Source: Symsagittifera roscoffensis
Taxonomy: Eukaryota; Xenacoelomorpha; Acoela; Convolutidae
Assembly (NCBI RefSeq): GCF_963678635.1
Contig: NC_087070.1
Span: forward strand, 43,510,988-43,574,987
DNA length: 64,000 nt
Reading direction: 5' to 3'
This document shows positions 36,401-43,599 of this stretch, in pieces. The notes beneath the pieces are model-generated. The model was not told the origin of the DNA. It ran no database searches and saw nothing but the letters and a program-made list of their open reading frames with translations. The first letter of the stretch is position 1; every line of letters starts with the position of its first letter. The translations under genes and the position numbers were made by a program.

Positions 36401-39400
36401 TTTGCGTCTCCTCTCTCTATTTTTCAGAAGCATGTCTGTCTGACCTTGTTGACGAATGTTCCATTTCTGCTGCCCAGGTCCCGAACCCCTAAGAGTCTCC
36501 TCTCCCCTCCAAAGTCAATGTCCTCAATAACTGCATGGTTCCTTGACAGCGACTAGAAAACAGTTCTGAATCAAAACAGTTTTAGTGTTCGAACTTATGA
36601 CTGCAACCAGCGTCGGACTTCGACAATTTGACCACCCGAAAACCACCCTGGTTATATTTGAAGACATCCATTTTTTGTCGGAAAACACCAAAAACTACCC
36701 AAAGCAGCCTTTGGAGTCATAAGGTAATAACTTTGAATGGGGAGCTGGCGCTGAAAATAAATATTTTCGTCATAAACTTCCCAAAAATGCCAAAACTGAA
36801 GAAAATTGAATTGCTCGACTTATGAAAGATCTCCATTTTATATGTTTTTTTTTTTACAAAAATCTATCCCTCGCGGAAATCTTACGCCCATAATCATCAC
36901 AGAACTTGTTCAACCACGAATTAGCTTTAAAGAACATACGACTTCACAAAGGAGAACATAAGCCCGATATTTTTTCCATCAAAATTAAATTATGGTTCCG
37001 AAACGCAAAAACTAACCGGAAGTTTGAATTGGTAGTCAGAAGCTCCACGGCCAAATGTAGTTGTACCTAAATTATGCAATGAAATTAACACGCAATACAG
37101 CCAGCACATGGTTAGAAAAGGGTTGAAGAACACTGAAACCAAAAAAATTGACGAAATTTTTTTATTATTTCTTTCAAAATAAAAAACTTTCAAATTTCGA
37201 AGACAAAATATATAAGCTGAAGCTTTTTGAAATTCCATATTTGTTTATCAATGGCACTTTATCCGTAAAGTTATCCTAGATAGGGAAAACTGGATTAATA
37301 GGAAATTTTTTTATTCTACTGTGATATCAGAAATTAAAGAACTTTTTCACTATGTTTCATTCATGTTTTTTATGATCTTTAAACTTTTGCTATTCGATAG
37401 TGTATTTTGCCTTCCTTTTAAAAAATTAATGAACTTTAATTAATAAGAAGTCAAAAAACAAACAGCGAAAAACTCAATTTGAGCTTGAACAAATTTTCCT
37501 GAAAAAATAACTTTTTAAAATAATCACGACCTGATGTTTAATTTCAAGAAAACACAGTTGCGAAAAAATTACAGCGATAGATAAGCACAGCATCGCTTAT
37601 CAAGTGACCACTGAGACAACAAAATTTTGAAAATTAAAATACCTTTTCTGGCATACTGTTCTTTTATTGTTCCGAACATTGAAAATGGGGAGAAACTTCG
37701 TATTCGGGTGTATTTTATTTTTTCCCCTTTTTTCCATGCAAAATCAGATAGATCATAACCATCGTAATGGGCCGAGTGTTATATGATATTAAAGCCCATT
37801 GAATCGTGCTTCGAACGACATTAAAAATGTCGCAGTAATCAGAAAAACTTTTTTGAAATGATTGAAATTTAGTCCAATTTTTTTTTTAGTTTTGGATAAT
37901 TAATTTAGCGCTTGTTCGGCAAGAAAACTTTTTTTTTAAATTTTTAGTAAAATTGTGCACAATCTTTATTTAGTTTTTTTTATTTTGTTTTTTATTCATT
38001 TTTTGTAGATAAATGCTGTCGATCATGCCTAATTGACTTATTTTCCACGCAATCGTATAACTCTCGAATCAACCCACCCACTAAAAACGACCTTAACTTT
38101 AAGAAAGGAGATTAACATTTTTCTTATGAATATGATCGGAACAGTTTGTGCTATTTGCACAGCAACCGGCTATCCTTGTTAGTATTCCCTTTAGATATAT
38201 TCTGATGCCATTTACTTCGCAGGCGGTTTCGAAAATCTTCAACTAAGTGGTATTTGGGTCAAATGCTTTGACTTATCTTCAGCTGGACCTTTTCTCAAAA
38301 AAAATTGAATATAGATTAATAATTTCTGATCGACTATTCTTCAAGGTAAATTCTTTGATCCTTTTCACTTAGTGAGCAGGCTATGTATTCAATTAACCAA
38401 CACAAAGTAAGAAAAAAATTGGTATTTCGTCAATCTGAAATAGTCAGGTGATATAATTTCTTGAATTTTTACCAAAATGTCACAAAATATACTGACGCCA
38501 ATTCAGGAACGTCACAGCTTGAAATCAGGTGGAAATCAAAATGCCAAATCAAAACAATTTGTAATACAAAAACTTTGAGCTATTTAATTACAAATTTCTA
38601 CATAAACCGAAACCATTTAGGCTCAAAAAAAAACAAAAGCAGAACAGACGAAATGAAATAAAAGCCATGAGGTCGAAAAAATGTCAGAAAACAATTAGAA
38701 AATTTTAATTTTTTAAGGTTGTTAACCATTTTAAATTGTTAACCCAAAAAAGTATCTATTCCTCTTTGATAAAGGTTACTAACCGCAAGCGTAAACAATT
38801 TTCTCGAATGACATGAATAAGCATTCAGAATCATTAAGCGAGCAGCAACCAAACCAACAAACATAAAAAAAACTATCATCACAATTTGAGTCAAAATGTC
38901 ATCGAGAACTTTTATTTGAGCAAAAGTTTTTCCTTTTGAGTGTTTCCGGAGTTGCAGGTCCCTGAAATTCTTTCTTTTAAAAAATTCATTAAGCCGATAA
39001 AACACAAACCGGGACCATTTAAGCCGAATAAAGCTTTTAATCAAAAAACGAAAAATAACAAGTCATGTTTAGTGAACTTAAAAATACAGAAAACATTTGC
39101 GACCACAAAAAGAATGGCGTGCAGCAAAAACAAATCCGGGATGCAGTTACTAAGCCATCGAAACATAATCAGATAAATGATAGACCAACAATTTTTGAAA
39201 TAGTGTTTTCGGTAAGAACAAAAATTACATCCTGGCCGGATTCGAACGTTCGACTTTTGCCGTCCCAGGCGTAGCCGTTATCTTTAGGTCCAGTAGACCG
39301 GGGAGTCAAAAAATAGAATTGTTTATCAATATCAAGAATACTGATATGAATCTTAAAGTGTACTTTCATTGTAGTGTTCCAGTAATTTAAAATTAAATTG

Positions 39401-39843
39401 CAAAAATTTGAGTATATCAATAAGAACATGAGTTTAGTTGTCCGGTAGTGCAGTAGTTTTATTTAAACTTTCGACAATTTGAGCATGTCAGCACCTGTTC
39501 AGAGATTCAACTTAAAACAATTTGTAAAATCATAACGCTCGCTAATCGCAAGAGTAAAAAAAAAGAAAACATTGGAAGTCAGACTGAAAAAAGTCACGTG
39601 GGTTACCCCAAGACCAAATGAGTATGGGCTTCAAAGAAACTTAAGTTCCATAATCCAGCAGTGTAAGAAAAGTTAAAAAAGACGGTAAAATGTCTCCCAA
39701 TTTCAAGTCATTTGCTCTCGCTAGTGAAAATAAATTCTATCCAACTAATCTCCTACTATGGAAAATTACCTACAGCTAGGAATGTCGAGAATATGTCCCC
39801 GGACTACTTTTTCACTTAAATCATTAACTGATACCTCAAATGA
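18121..39843 (-). CDS. MDC1: MDC1-like DNA-damage checkpoint mediator (FHA + tandem BRCT), 16 exons
   Basis: Sixteen minus-strand exons join with matching phases at GT-AG sites to give one frame of about 1,522 codons, with the 5' end possibly incomplete. Order: an FHA domain (GR, SRNH and RNGTF motifs, exons 37017 to 36125), a long disordered acidic and then Lys/Ser-rich middle with several SP and SQ sites, and a C-terminal tandem BRCT pair. BRCT1 carries VMFTG and KIRRTRKFLCAL; BRCT2 carries RIHVTPSVLPPP and AGGTVLP. Human MDC1 has the same FHA-linker-BRCT2 layout; its BRCT pair reads phosphorylated H2AX through a Thr in the FTG motif and the R/K of the RRTVKF stretch, all matched here. MDC1 scaffolds repair factors on damaged chromatin. 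PTIP has a similar BRCT pair but no FHA, so MDC1 is the better fit. Introns are full of repeats. Confidence 0.82.
19122..19302 (-). CDS. MDC1: MDC1-like exon, BRCT1 body
   Basis: Acceptor GTTCAG above 19302, donor GTCG|GTTAGT at 19122; 60 codons. It contains CQILVTDKIRRTRKFLCALA and IVGVDWVKACV. This matches the human MDC1 stretch around DRIRRTVKFLCALGR, including the Arg and Lys that contact phospho-H2AX. The Trp of the BRCT core (DWV) is present. Confidence 0.93.
19445..19515 (+). repeat. tRNA-like SINE head
   Basis: Plus-strand sequence with an A-box-like TGGTGTTTAAGTGG and a perfect B-box GGTTCGAGACC about 43 bases on. No convincing full cloverleaf, so I read it as a tRNA-derived SINE rather than a tRNA gene. 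Confidence 0.45.
19810..20100 (-). repeat. tRNA-derived SINE
   Basis: Contains the reverse B-box gaatcgaacctccgacc and the family body 'cacttaataagcacatttgt', 'atgcgagtttcgttgg' and end 'tacactaagctcgctagcgt'. It begins near 'gctacacttcgcaaataaag', a head shared with R1 elements. Confidence 0.55.
20870..22620 (+). repeat. Cluster of R1 repeat copies
   Basis: At least four partial copies (about 20870-21065, 21420-21790, 21790-22060, 22130-22620), each with 'ttaaagctcttt/tgaatttc', 'attccgctgagaa' and often the tail 'gacctatataa'. The last carries the 'cataaatgcattaatatgta' variant block. Confidence 0.5.
22670..22740 (-). CDS. MDC1: MDC1-like exon, start of BRCT1
   Basis: Acceptor GTTTTAG above 22740, donor AAG|GTACTT at 22670. 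It encodes GGQSSSYVMFTGIQDKDLN. VMFTG is the first BRCT strand; its Thr corresponds to the phosphate-binding Thr of MDC1. Phase 1 in, 0 out. Confidence 0.85.
23290..23480 (+). repeat. R1 repeat, 3' part
   Basis: Contains 'caaaggtcaaaccgagaaaa', 'gggcctgaataattttcctg' and tail 'aacaaatataagagtccgaac'. Lies in the intron between the 22670 and 23590 exons. Confidence 0.5.
23590..23988 (-). CDS. MDC1: MDC1-like exon, Lys/Ser-rich nuclear linker
   Basis: Acceptor TTTTCAG above 23988, donor TCAA|GTGAGT at 23590; about 133 codons. Very basic with several likely nuclear-localisation clusters (SKSKKSKVT; DTKKKDKTGSNKR; DSPKRSRSS). Phase 1 in and out. Confidence 0.85.
24659..24752. repeat. Perfect 44-bp-arm palindrome
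   Basis: Left arm 24659-24702 and right arm 24709-24752 are exact reverse complements around a 6-base loop (ttgacc). The arms begin tatgaaatgttaactaaacc and meet at gtagacacccg. It would extrude as a cruciform or give a 44-bp RNA hairpin. The R2-tail-like sequence follows on the right. Confidence 0.9.
25070..25790 (+). repeat. R1 repeat copies (two, overlapping)
   Basis: Starts 'ctaacataaccaacagatag' and repeats the head 'gctgcacttcgcaaacacaa' (25250). The body has 'ccttaaagctctatgaattt' and 'ttttgttctgctggaaaatc', and the tail is 'aagacctatttaagagtatg'. This copy shows that the R1 head is also the SINE head. Confidence 0.55.
25795..26150 (-). repeat. tRNA-derived SINE
   Basis: Reverse B-box ggattcgaacctccgtcctc (about 25848), body 'cacttttgtttgcgagttt' and end 'attacactacgctcgttagc'. 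Same family as the copies at 5.2, 19.8 and 35.6 kb. Confidence 0.55.
26755..26776 (+). repeat. (CA)n microsatellite, left half
   Basis: Pure CA dinucleotides interrupted by the MITE at 26777-27175; the other half resumes at 27176-27193. Confidence 0.9.
26777..27175. mobile_element. hAT-like MITE inserted in a (CA)n microsatellite
   Basis: 399 bp bounded by inverted ends CAGGGGCGGATCTAGG and CAGGGGCGGATTTAGG (one mismatch in 16). Both sides are flanked by CACACACA, so an 8-bp hAT-type target duplication fits but cannot be proved inside a CA run. The interior is noncoding with long G and C runs (about 26803-26814; 27124-27160). It sits in an intron of the MDC1-like gene, less than 60 bp from the splice donor of the 27232 exon. 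Confidence 0.75.
27232..27327 (-). CDS. MDC1: MDC1-like exon
   Basis: Acceptor CTTTCAG above 27327, donor CCCA|GTAAGT at 27232. It encodes EAEEAEPSLTSSRRLVRNSP followed by SKVVSTLEIYSP. Phase 1 in and out. A MITE and CA microsatellite lie immediately downstream in the intron. Confidence 0.8.
27764..29020 (-). CDS. MDC1: MDC1-like large exon, mixed-charge Ser/Lys-rich linker
   Basis: Acceptor TTGCAG above 29020, donor GCAG|GTTAGA at 27764; about 418 codons. Low-complexity, rich in Lys, Ser and Glu, with repeated basic clusters (KPKRSRKTKGKQPK; RASRRKAAVSSRKTK) and a few SQ sites (LLSQEL, KSQSTE, KSQKGT). This is the position of the Pro/Ser/Thr repeats in vertebrate MDC1, which are not seen here. 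One SDT (TSDTTS) is present. Confidence 0.85.
29021..29642 (-). other. MDC1-like intron
   Basis: AT-rich intron, no recognisable repeat or additional exon. Confidence 0.5.
29643..29766 (-). CDS. MDC1: MDC1-like exon, Lys-rich
   Basis: Acceptor TTGAAG above 29766, donor AAG|GTAGGT at 29643. It reads VAKAEKSNEFEEIADKAK and then a GRGKGAGKKAVK stretch resembling histone-tail or DNA-binding tails. Phase 0 in, 1 out. Confidence 0.75.
31004..31184. mobile_element. Foldback MITE with about 80-bp inverted arms
   Basis: 181 bp beginning aatagctggatcaaaatgaa and ending with its reverse complement. The inverted arms continue through 'cgctttcaaaatgaact' and 'attgcatcgcaacaacattt' with few mismatches, leaving a loop of about 25 bp (tgaagtgtcttttttccaac). 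Noncoding. Possible TA target duplication. Superfamily not assigned. Confidence 0.8.
31250..31560 (+). repeat. R1 repeat copy
   Basis: Contains 'ttttatttcgcagggaaatc', 'acacttttgctgttcaatag' and the tail 'gcgacctatataagagtcta', then 'cgttcattgacacttg'. Confidence 0.6.
31780..32220 (+). repeat. R1 repeat copy
   Basis: Nearly full length: 'cagctgaaacgagtcaatga', 'cttaaaactctatgtacttc', 'aatttatttcgccgattaac', 'acatttttaccgttcgatag', tail 'tatattaagagtctgaacta'. Confidence 0.6.
32286..32405 (-). CDS. MDC1: MDC1-like exon, acidic DATG-type linker
   Basis: Acceptor TTTAAG above 32405, donor AAG|GTCAGA at 32286; 40 codons. It starts DATGCEEIPATYDDDAHD and ends LSAIDTLSKIK. Phase 0 at both ends. 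Codon use is clearly coding against an AT-rich intron background. Confidence 0.8.
33000..33055 (-). CDS. MDC1: MDC1-like exon, basic linker
   Basis: Acceptor TTTTAG above 33055, donor AAG|GTCAGT at 33000. It reads KNRAAQLKEKRSNKQLYK, phase 1 in and 0 out. Likely a basic helix. Confidence 0.7.
33146..33181 (-). CDS. MDC1: MDC1-like mini-exon (donor uncertain)
   Basis: The acceptor TTTTTCAG above 33181 is strong. The phase-compatible donor is GCCGAAA|GTAGTT at 33146, giving about 12 residues (SLSLSPSLTNAE, then a split codon). A longer version to about 33114 has a possible donor but the wrong phase for the next exon. Confidence 0.45.
33236..34718 (-). CDS. MDC1: MDC1-like large exon, acidic Ser-rich linker
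   Basis: Acceptor TTTACAG above 34718, donor AGAT|GTGAGT at 33236; 494 codons plus one base. The protein is disordered and acidic (AEDNEDDDQDDEK; EENIIDCIEEEAKEK) with several proline-directed sites (VDSPRAS, ESPLVK, DLSPQSSPTSPS) and at least one SQ (TSSQRE). TFCD occurs twice in acidic settings (EETFCDVDPD, EVTFCDSEEG), perhaps a short linear motif. No TQxF (the RNF8-recruiting motif of vertebrate MDC1) is present. Confidence 0.85.
34775..35020 (+). repeat. R1 repeat, 5' part
   Basis: Starts 'tagccaactgacagttggaa' and continues with 'ccttagagctctttgaattt' and 'atgatggacactttt'; truncated before the usual middle, with a remnant tail near 'cacgattacgttcatcgac'. Confidence 0.55.
35556..35935 (-). 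repeat. tRNA-derived SINE, best-preserved copy
   Basis: The minus-strand head has A-box TGGCTGAGTGG and, 45 bases on, a B-box-like CAGATCTAATTCGAG. The body reads 'gctacagatcttgattacag' then 'aagtgaacttttaatgaac' then 'tttgcgagttaggttg', and ends near 'actcgcaagctcgttggtgt'. The far end (plus-strand start) is 'gacgaagttgtgcttcgcaa'. Confidence 0.6.
36003..36053 (-). CDS. MDC1: MDC1-like exon, short linker
   Basis: Acceptor GTTACAG above 36053, donor AAA|GTAAGT at 36003; 17 codons: VAARISDEVQLTLSSRK. Phase 0 at both ends, consistent with both neighbours. Confidence 0.75.
36125..36232 (-). CDS. MDC1: MDC1-like exon, FHA end
   Basis: Acceptor TGTAG above 36232, donor GCA|GTGAGC at 36125; 36 codons. 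It reads KRLGKKLKVLEDGDHVRFGD followed by VEFLF, the typical last strands of an FHA domain (L.DGD.VRFG..EFLF). Confidence 0.9.
36445..36552 (-). CDS. MDC1: MDC1-like exon, FHA core
   Basis: Acceptor TTCTAG above 36552, donor AAG|GTCAGA at 36445; 36 codons. It starts SLSRNHAVIEDID and ends RDLGSRNGTFVNK. SRNH and NGTFVN are the phosphothreonine-binding loops of FHA domains, all key residues present. Confidence 0.92.
37017..37066 (-). CDS. MDC1: MDC1-like exon, FHA start
   Basis: Acceptor TTTAG above 37066, donor CCG|GTTAGT at 37017. Encodes TTTFGRGASDYQFKLP. The Gly-Arg pair is the conserved FHA opening motif. It ends in phase 0. Confidence 0.8.
37090..37540 (+). repeat. R1 repeat copy
   Basis: Contains 'tataagctgaagctttttga', 'aaactggattaataggaaat', 'acttttgctattcgatagtg', 'gcttgaacaaattttcctga' and ends near 'aatcacgacctgatg'. 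Confidence 0.55.
39231..39305 (-). repeat. tRNA-like SINE head
   Basis: Minus strand reads GGACCTAAAGATAACGG (A-box-like) and CGTTCGAATCCGGCC (B-box perfect). The cloverleaf is incomplete, so a tRNA-derived repeat is more likely than a tRNA gene. Confidence 0.4.
39774..39843 (-). CDS. MDC1: MDC1-like exon, FHA leading strands (uncertain 5' exon)
   Basis: Acceptor ACTTCAG above 39843; donor AGCT|GTAGGT at 39774. Encodes SFEVSVNDLSEKVVRGHI then LDIPS and splits a codon that completes in the next exon. The frame is open and the RGHILDIPS stretch would supply the first FHA strands. It needs the less-favoured GTAGGT donor, so it is less certain than the others. The initiating Met has not been located. 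Confidence 0.5.
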
Positions 39844-40780
39844 CTGAAGTTAGGTCGCCAGCTGGAAGAACAGTGAAGCAACACTTTCAGGAAAAAAAAT
39901 TACCGCAGACGCTGGCTTTATACACAGATAAAACTCTTTCGATTTGATATTTACAAAAGAAGCTTTCCACTTCTTTTACGGAATTCGTAAAATTGTTTCA
40001 CGACTCAAGCAAAACATATACAGTTAGAGAAATGATCCATATCGCGACCAATAGTCAAGTTACAACGTTGTTTTTCCTACCTGAAAATATTTCCACAACT
40101 TTGGGAAGATCCGGAGGCACGTTTGACACAGACCCCGTGGAAATGAGCTTCAACCAGGCCAGCTAGAACAAAATAGTTGAATTGAAATAAACGTAAATAA
40201 AAATTTTCTTCGCTGCTAATTCTTGAGAGCAAATACGTAAAAATTATCACCTTTAACGCCATATAAATATGTTCCGATTCAAATAACAAACTAAAAATCT
40301 CAAAACATAGACACCTGAAAACTTCATCAAAAGAAAAAAAAGATAAAAGATGATCAGTTAAAAATTGATGGTAAAAGAAATACATAAAATATGGGAAAAC
40401 TAACATGCGTTTTAATGGAGTTTACATGAAAAAAACCTCAATATTGAAAACTGTGCTTTGTTTGCTCCAACATTCCCCCCTCCCCCGTTGATCTTTGATC
40501 AATCAGTAAAAAATTTTCAGGCTATCGTTCCGGCATATTCATTTCCCACCATTATCAGCGGCCATGATAGGAGGCGTGTTATTATCAACGGTTATGCATA
40601 CTAAACATCCATTCTCAAGATGTTTTTCTACACAGTTCTGCGTTGTTGCCTAGCGGCTAGGATACTCAACTATCCCGAATTCTGCCACCAGTTTGAATAA
40701 AAAATTAAACCGCTTTCTCGGGCATTTTCATCCTAATTATGGTCATCAATGGTAAAATCAACTAATTGGCAAATGACTCA
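39844..40780. other. 5' flank of the MDC1-like gene
   Basis: Should contain the promoter and first exon(s), but I cannot identify a start codon or promoter. A possible coding segment at 40080-40163 is discussed under rejected items. Confidence 0.35.
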
Positions 40781-41024
40781 ACTTGAAACCATTTAACAGC
40801 ACCGATGGGGAGAGCTGCACAGTATCTTTAGCCCTGAACTTTCTGAGAACCATTATCCGTAATTATTGTGATCTGCCTTGTTTTATGATACAGGAGTTTC
40901 ATTGAGTTAACAGCAGCTTCCAATAAGCATCCGAATTTTGGAGCTTTTGCGGTTATGGTAGTCGAACTGATACATGTCTTCACTTCCCTTTGATACATGT
41001 CTTCGATTGAATTAGATCGTCTAG

Positions 41025-41225
41025 CTATCCAAGGAAATTCATTCCATTAACGGAGAAGATCTGATTGGGGCATCTTTGTCTATCATTGAACTTTCTGAGA
41101 TCCATCAAGCATTCTTGAGAGTCAAAGCCTTTCGAAATATCCAAAGGGAATGCTTTAAAAGAAAAGCAAATTGAAACTACTTGGTAATTTTTGAAACATG
41201 ATCGGCAAACATGATCGGTAAACAT
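41025..41225 (-). pseudogene. BEL/Pao integrase core fragment
   Basis: 67 codons open; aligns by eye with the BEL/Pao integrase core (Y.V..C...A..LD...... L..L..F...R.CP..I.S.NG.NF.G). The catalytic SDNG motif appears as SVNG, so the second acidic residue is lost. Followed by a stop. Confidence 0.65.
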
Positions 41226-41516
41226 GATCGGCTTCCTTGTAATACATTGTTCCGGCAGATCGATACAAAAGTAGTAGATTGGTGGCGATGGGTTGACTCT
41301 CTCACTAGATCAATCTCCTATTAGCGGATTCACTGCTCTGCTACGAAATCTGAAGCAAGTGGTGCAGTTGCTTATCAATGCTCGCGCCATCATGACTCGT
41401 ACGATCCAAAATTGACGTCGAGTGTGAGCGACAGTGTAAATCAGTTCAATGTCCATGGGCAAGGTAACTATGGCGAATCACAGTTCATGAGAAAGGACTG
41501 CTCGGAGTCAAGATCG

Positions 41517-41859
41517 TCAAAAAACTGCTTTTTCGATTAGGCAGTCGGCTGCTGCGAGTCGTCTACCAACTTTAAACAAATCATCATCGTCTATGAATGG
41601 ATATAGCTGAAGGAGGCTTGATGTCCAATTAATGTATTGGACGATTTTTATTGTTTTAGTTCTTCGACGAAAAGATGCTCTTGAATGCCTCGCCTCGTAC
41701 ATGAAGCTTCGGTCGTAGCTTTCGAAGCTGATTCCGATCGTTGGTGTTTTTCAAAATTTTCAGGGCTAACAACTTTGCTACTAAGGGACTGATTTCGATG
41801 AATTTTCCGCCCTTTTTGTTCAACCGATGTCTAGTCATAGTTACTTTTGCTGCTTGCAT
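41517..41859 (-). pseudogene. BEL/Pao RNase H-integrase linker fragment
   Basis: Two overlapping frames show a frameshift: LNKKGGKFIEISPLVAKLLA first, then LYPFIDDDDLFKVGRRLAAA in another frame. The family consensus (L.PFLDE.GLLRVGGRL) is clear. Confidence 0.6.
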
Positions 41860-41929
41860 ACTTTCCTCTCCTTTAGCTGCCTCAGTGGCCAGGATGGTTT
41901 CGCCTTTTGACCTAATGGTTTCGCCTAAA

Positions 41930-42740
41930 GGGTTGGAATTTCAAATTTTGAAAATTAATTTAAATTTATTTTTTCTGAAATTGTTTTGAAAAAAAATGAA
42001 AAAACGCCATATCTCGAAAACAAAATTAAAGAAAACCAAATTTGAGACAAAGCCTCACTTTAGAGATGAAAACTTCTAATTTTGTTAAACTTCTCTATCT
42101 CCAAGTTCTTTAAACAATTTTAAAATAAAAAAGATATAACAAACATCATATCTCGGAAACGAAAGAGCATTTGAGCCGTCGCATTTGAACGCAAGATTTG
42201 CAATTAGGAAATCCTGAGAGTAGCCTCACAGCACCAAACTAAGAGATTGGAATTTCAATGCTTTGTTAACTTTTTGATACCTAAATTCTCTGAAAAATTA
42301 AAAAAAAAATCATTGAACAGGTCATACCTCAAAAAAAAACGACTTGAGCAGTCGTATTTGGAGACAAGGTTCGCAATTCTGAGTGTTCCCTGAGAGCACC
42401 CAATTACAGGATCGAGATTATCACATTTTAAAACTTTTTTAAATTAATTTTTTTGAATTTTTTTAAAGAAAGTCCCAAAAATCGTCCTATCTCATAAGCT
42501 TAGAGTATTTGGGTATTCATAATTGGAGGCAAAAACCGCAAACCCTGGAGAAGCCTACTAGTACTCCATAAATGGGTTTTAATTCAAAACTTGGTAAAAT
42601 TTGGAAAATTCAAAAAAATCTTAACCATTGCAATACACGATATAGCTTAATATGAAAAAACTCTTTCGTTAAACATGCGAAAATAATACGTTGAAAAAAC
42701 TTCAACATGGCCAGATAGTGGCCTTTTGTAGAAAAGAAAA
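41930..42740 (+). repeat. R2 repeat array inside the BEL/Pao remnant
   Basis: Three or four R2 units ('gaacgcaagatttgcaatta', 'cctgagagtagcctcacag', 'tcgtatttggagacaagg') and the R2 tail 'cacgatatagcttaatatga' with 'aataatacgttgaaaaaac'. Same order as at 13.2-14.3 kb. Confidence 0.6.
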
Positions 42741-42759
42741 TGAAAACTACTATATAGCA

Positions 42760-42843
42760 TTGATTAGTTGGTCCGCTTCCTTGTAGCAGATTGTTCATGC
42801 TCAATCTAAACCAAAGTAGAAGATTGGTGGCGATGGTGATTTT
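42760..42843 (-). pseudogene. Second BEL/Pao integrase scrap
   Basis: Repeats the segment at about 41205-41290 (shared 'agattggtggcgatgg' and 'cttccttgta.ca.attgtt'). It corresponds to the PSPPI.YF.(I/L)D block at the start of the integrase core. Confidence 0.55.
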
Positions 42844-43309
42844 TTGGCTTCAAATTTTGTTACTCTTTTTCAGCACTTAATAAACGTTTTTTCTCAATTA
42901 ATTTGATTCATGGCGAAATTCAGTCAATTTATCGAGATTCTGCAGGGGTCGAAATGCACCAGATCTTGGTTTCCAAAAGTTCCTACATCTTGGTCTTCTG
43001 TGGGCTCAACTTAGCCAGACTGACTTCGGCAGCAACAGAAGAGACTTTGGCTGGCTTGGTGAGGCGAGCTGTGCCAGGTGGCAGGCCTATGGCTTCGCAG
43101 AATATAAATTATTCATATACTGGTACTCGGGTCAATGAGATTTTGGATGCCAAGTGAATCCATGAGTTTTGACGCTGTGGTCCGTTTCTTAGCACGCTGT
43201 GTTCAGAGTATCACTGATACTTTGGCACAACCTGATGGCTGTTATCACCAATGAAGCCATCTACATGAAAAGACTCAAAATGTCAACTTTGATGGGTTCC
43301 AATTGAATC

Positions 43310-43465
43310 AATCTCTTCTATCTCTCTATCTATTTCTCTATCTATCTATCTATTTCTCTATCTATCTATCTATTTCTCTATATATCTATCTATCTATCAA
43401 TCTATCTATCTATCTATCTATATCTATTTATCTATTTCTCTCTATCTCTCTCTCTCTCTCGTAGA
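43310..43465 (+). repeat. (TCTA)n microsatellite
   Basis: Interrupted tctatctatctatttctc-type runs, ending in a short (TC)n stretch. Confidence 0.95.
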
Positions 43466-43599
43466 GCTGATGTAGATTTCGGCCTTCTGAGTGTAATTCT
43501 AGTTGCCTGTACATCTTGGTAATGTTACCAGATAAAGCGACTTTGCGTCATCGGAAAAAATACAAGTTTATTAAAGAGTCTGCCTGCTGCTTGGGAGCA

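Larger units (their letters stand above)
37067..39773 (-). other. MDC1-like intron 1
   Basis: 2.7-kb intron containing an R1 copy (37090-37540), an R2-tail-like fragment (about 38930-39030) and a tRNA-like segment (39231-39305). Otherwise no recognisable feature. Confidence 0.5.

Noticed and set aside
40080-40163. Possible extra 5' exon of the MDC1-like gene (frame LAWLKLISTGSVSNVPPDLP)
   Set aside because: It has acceptor TTCTAG and donor CAG|GTAGGA and a plausible FHA-leading sequence, but its phase does not match the 39774-39843 exon. Left out pending transcript evidence.
40625-40695. tRNA-like segment (gttgcctagcggctaggata)
   Set aside because: A-box-like only; no convincing B-box or cloverleaf.
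42903-43157. 84-codon plus-strand frame
   Set aside because: Lies within the decayed BEL/Pao zone with no recognisable domain; likely noise on the opposite strand.
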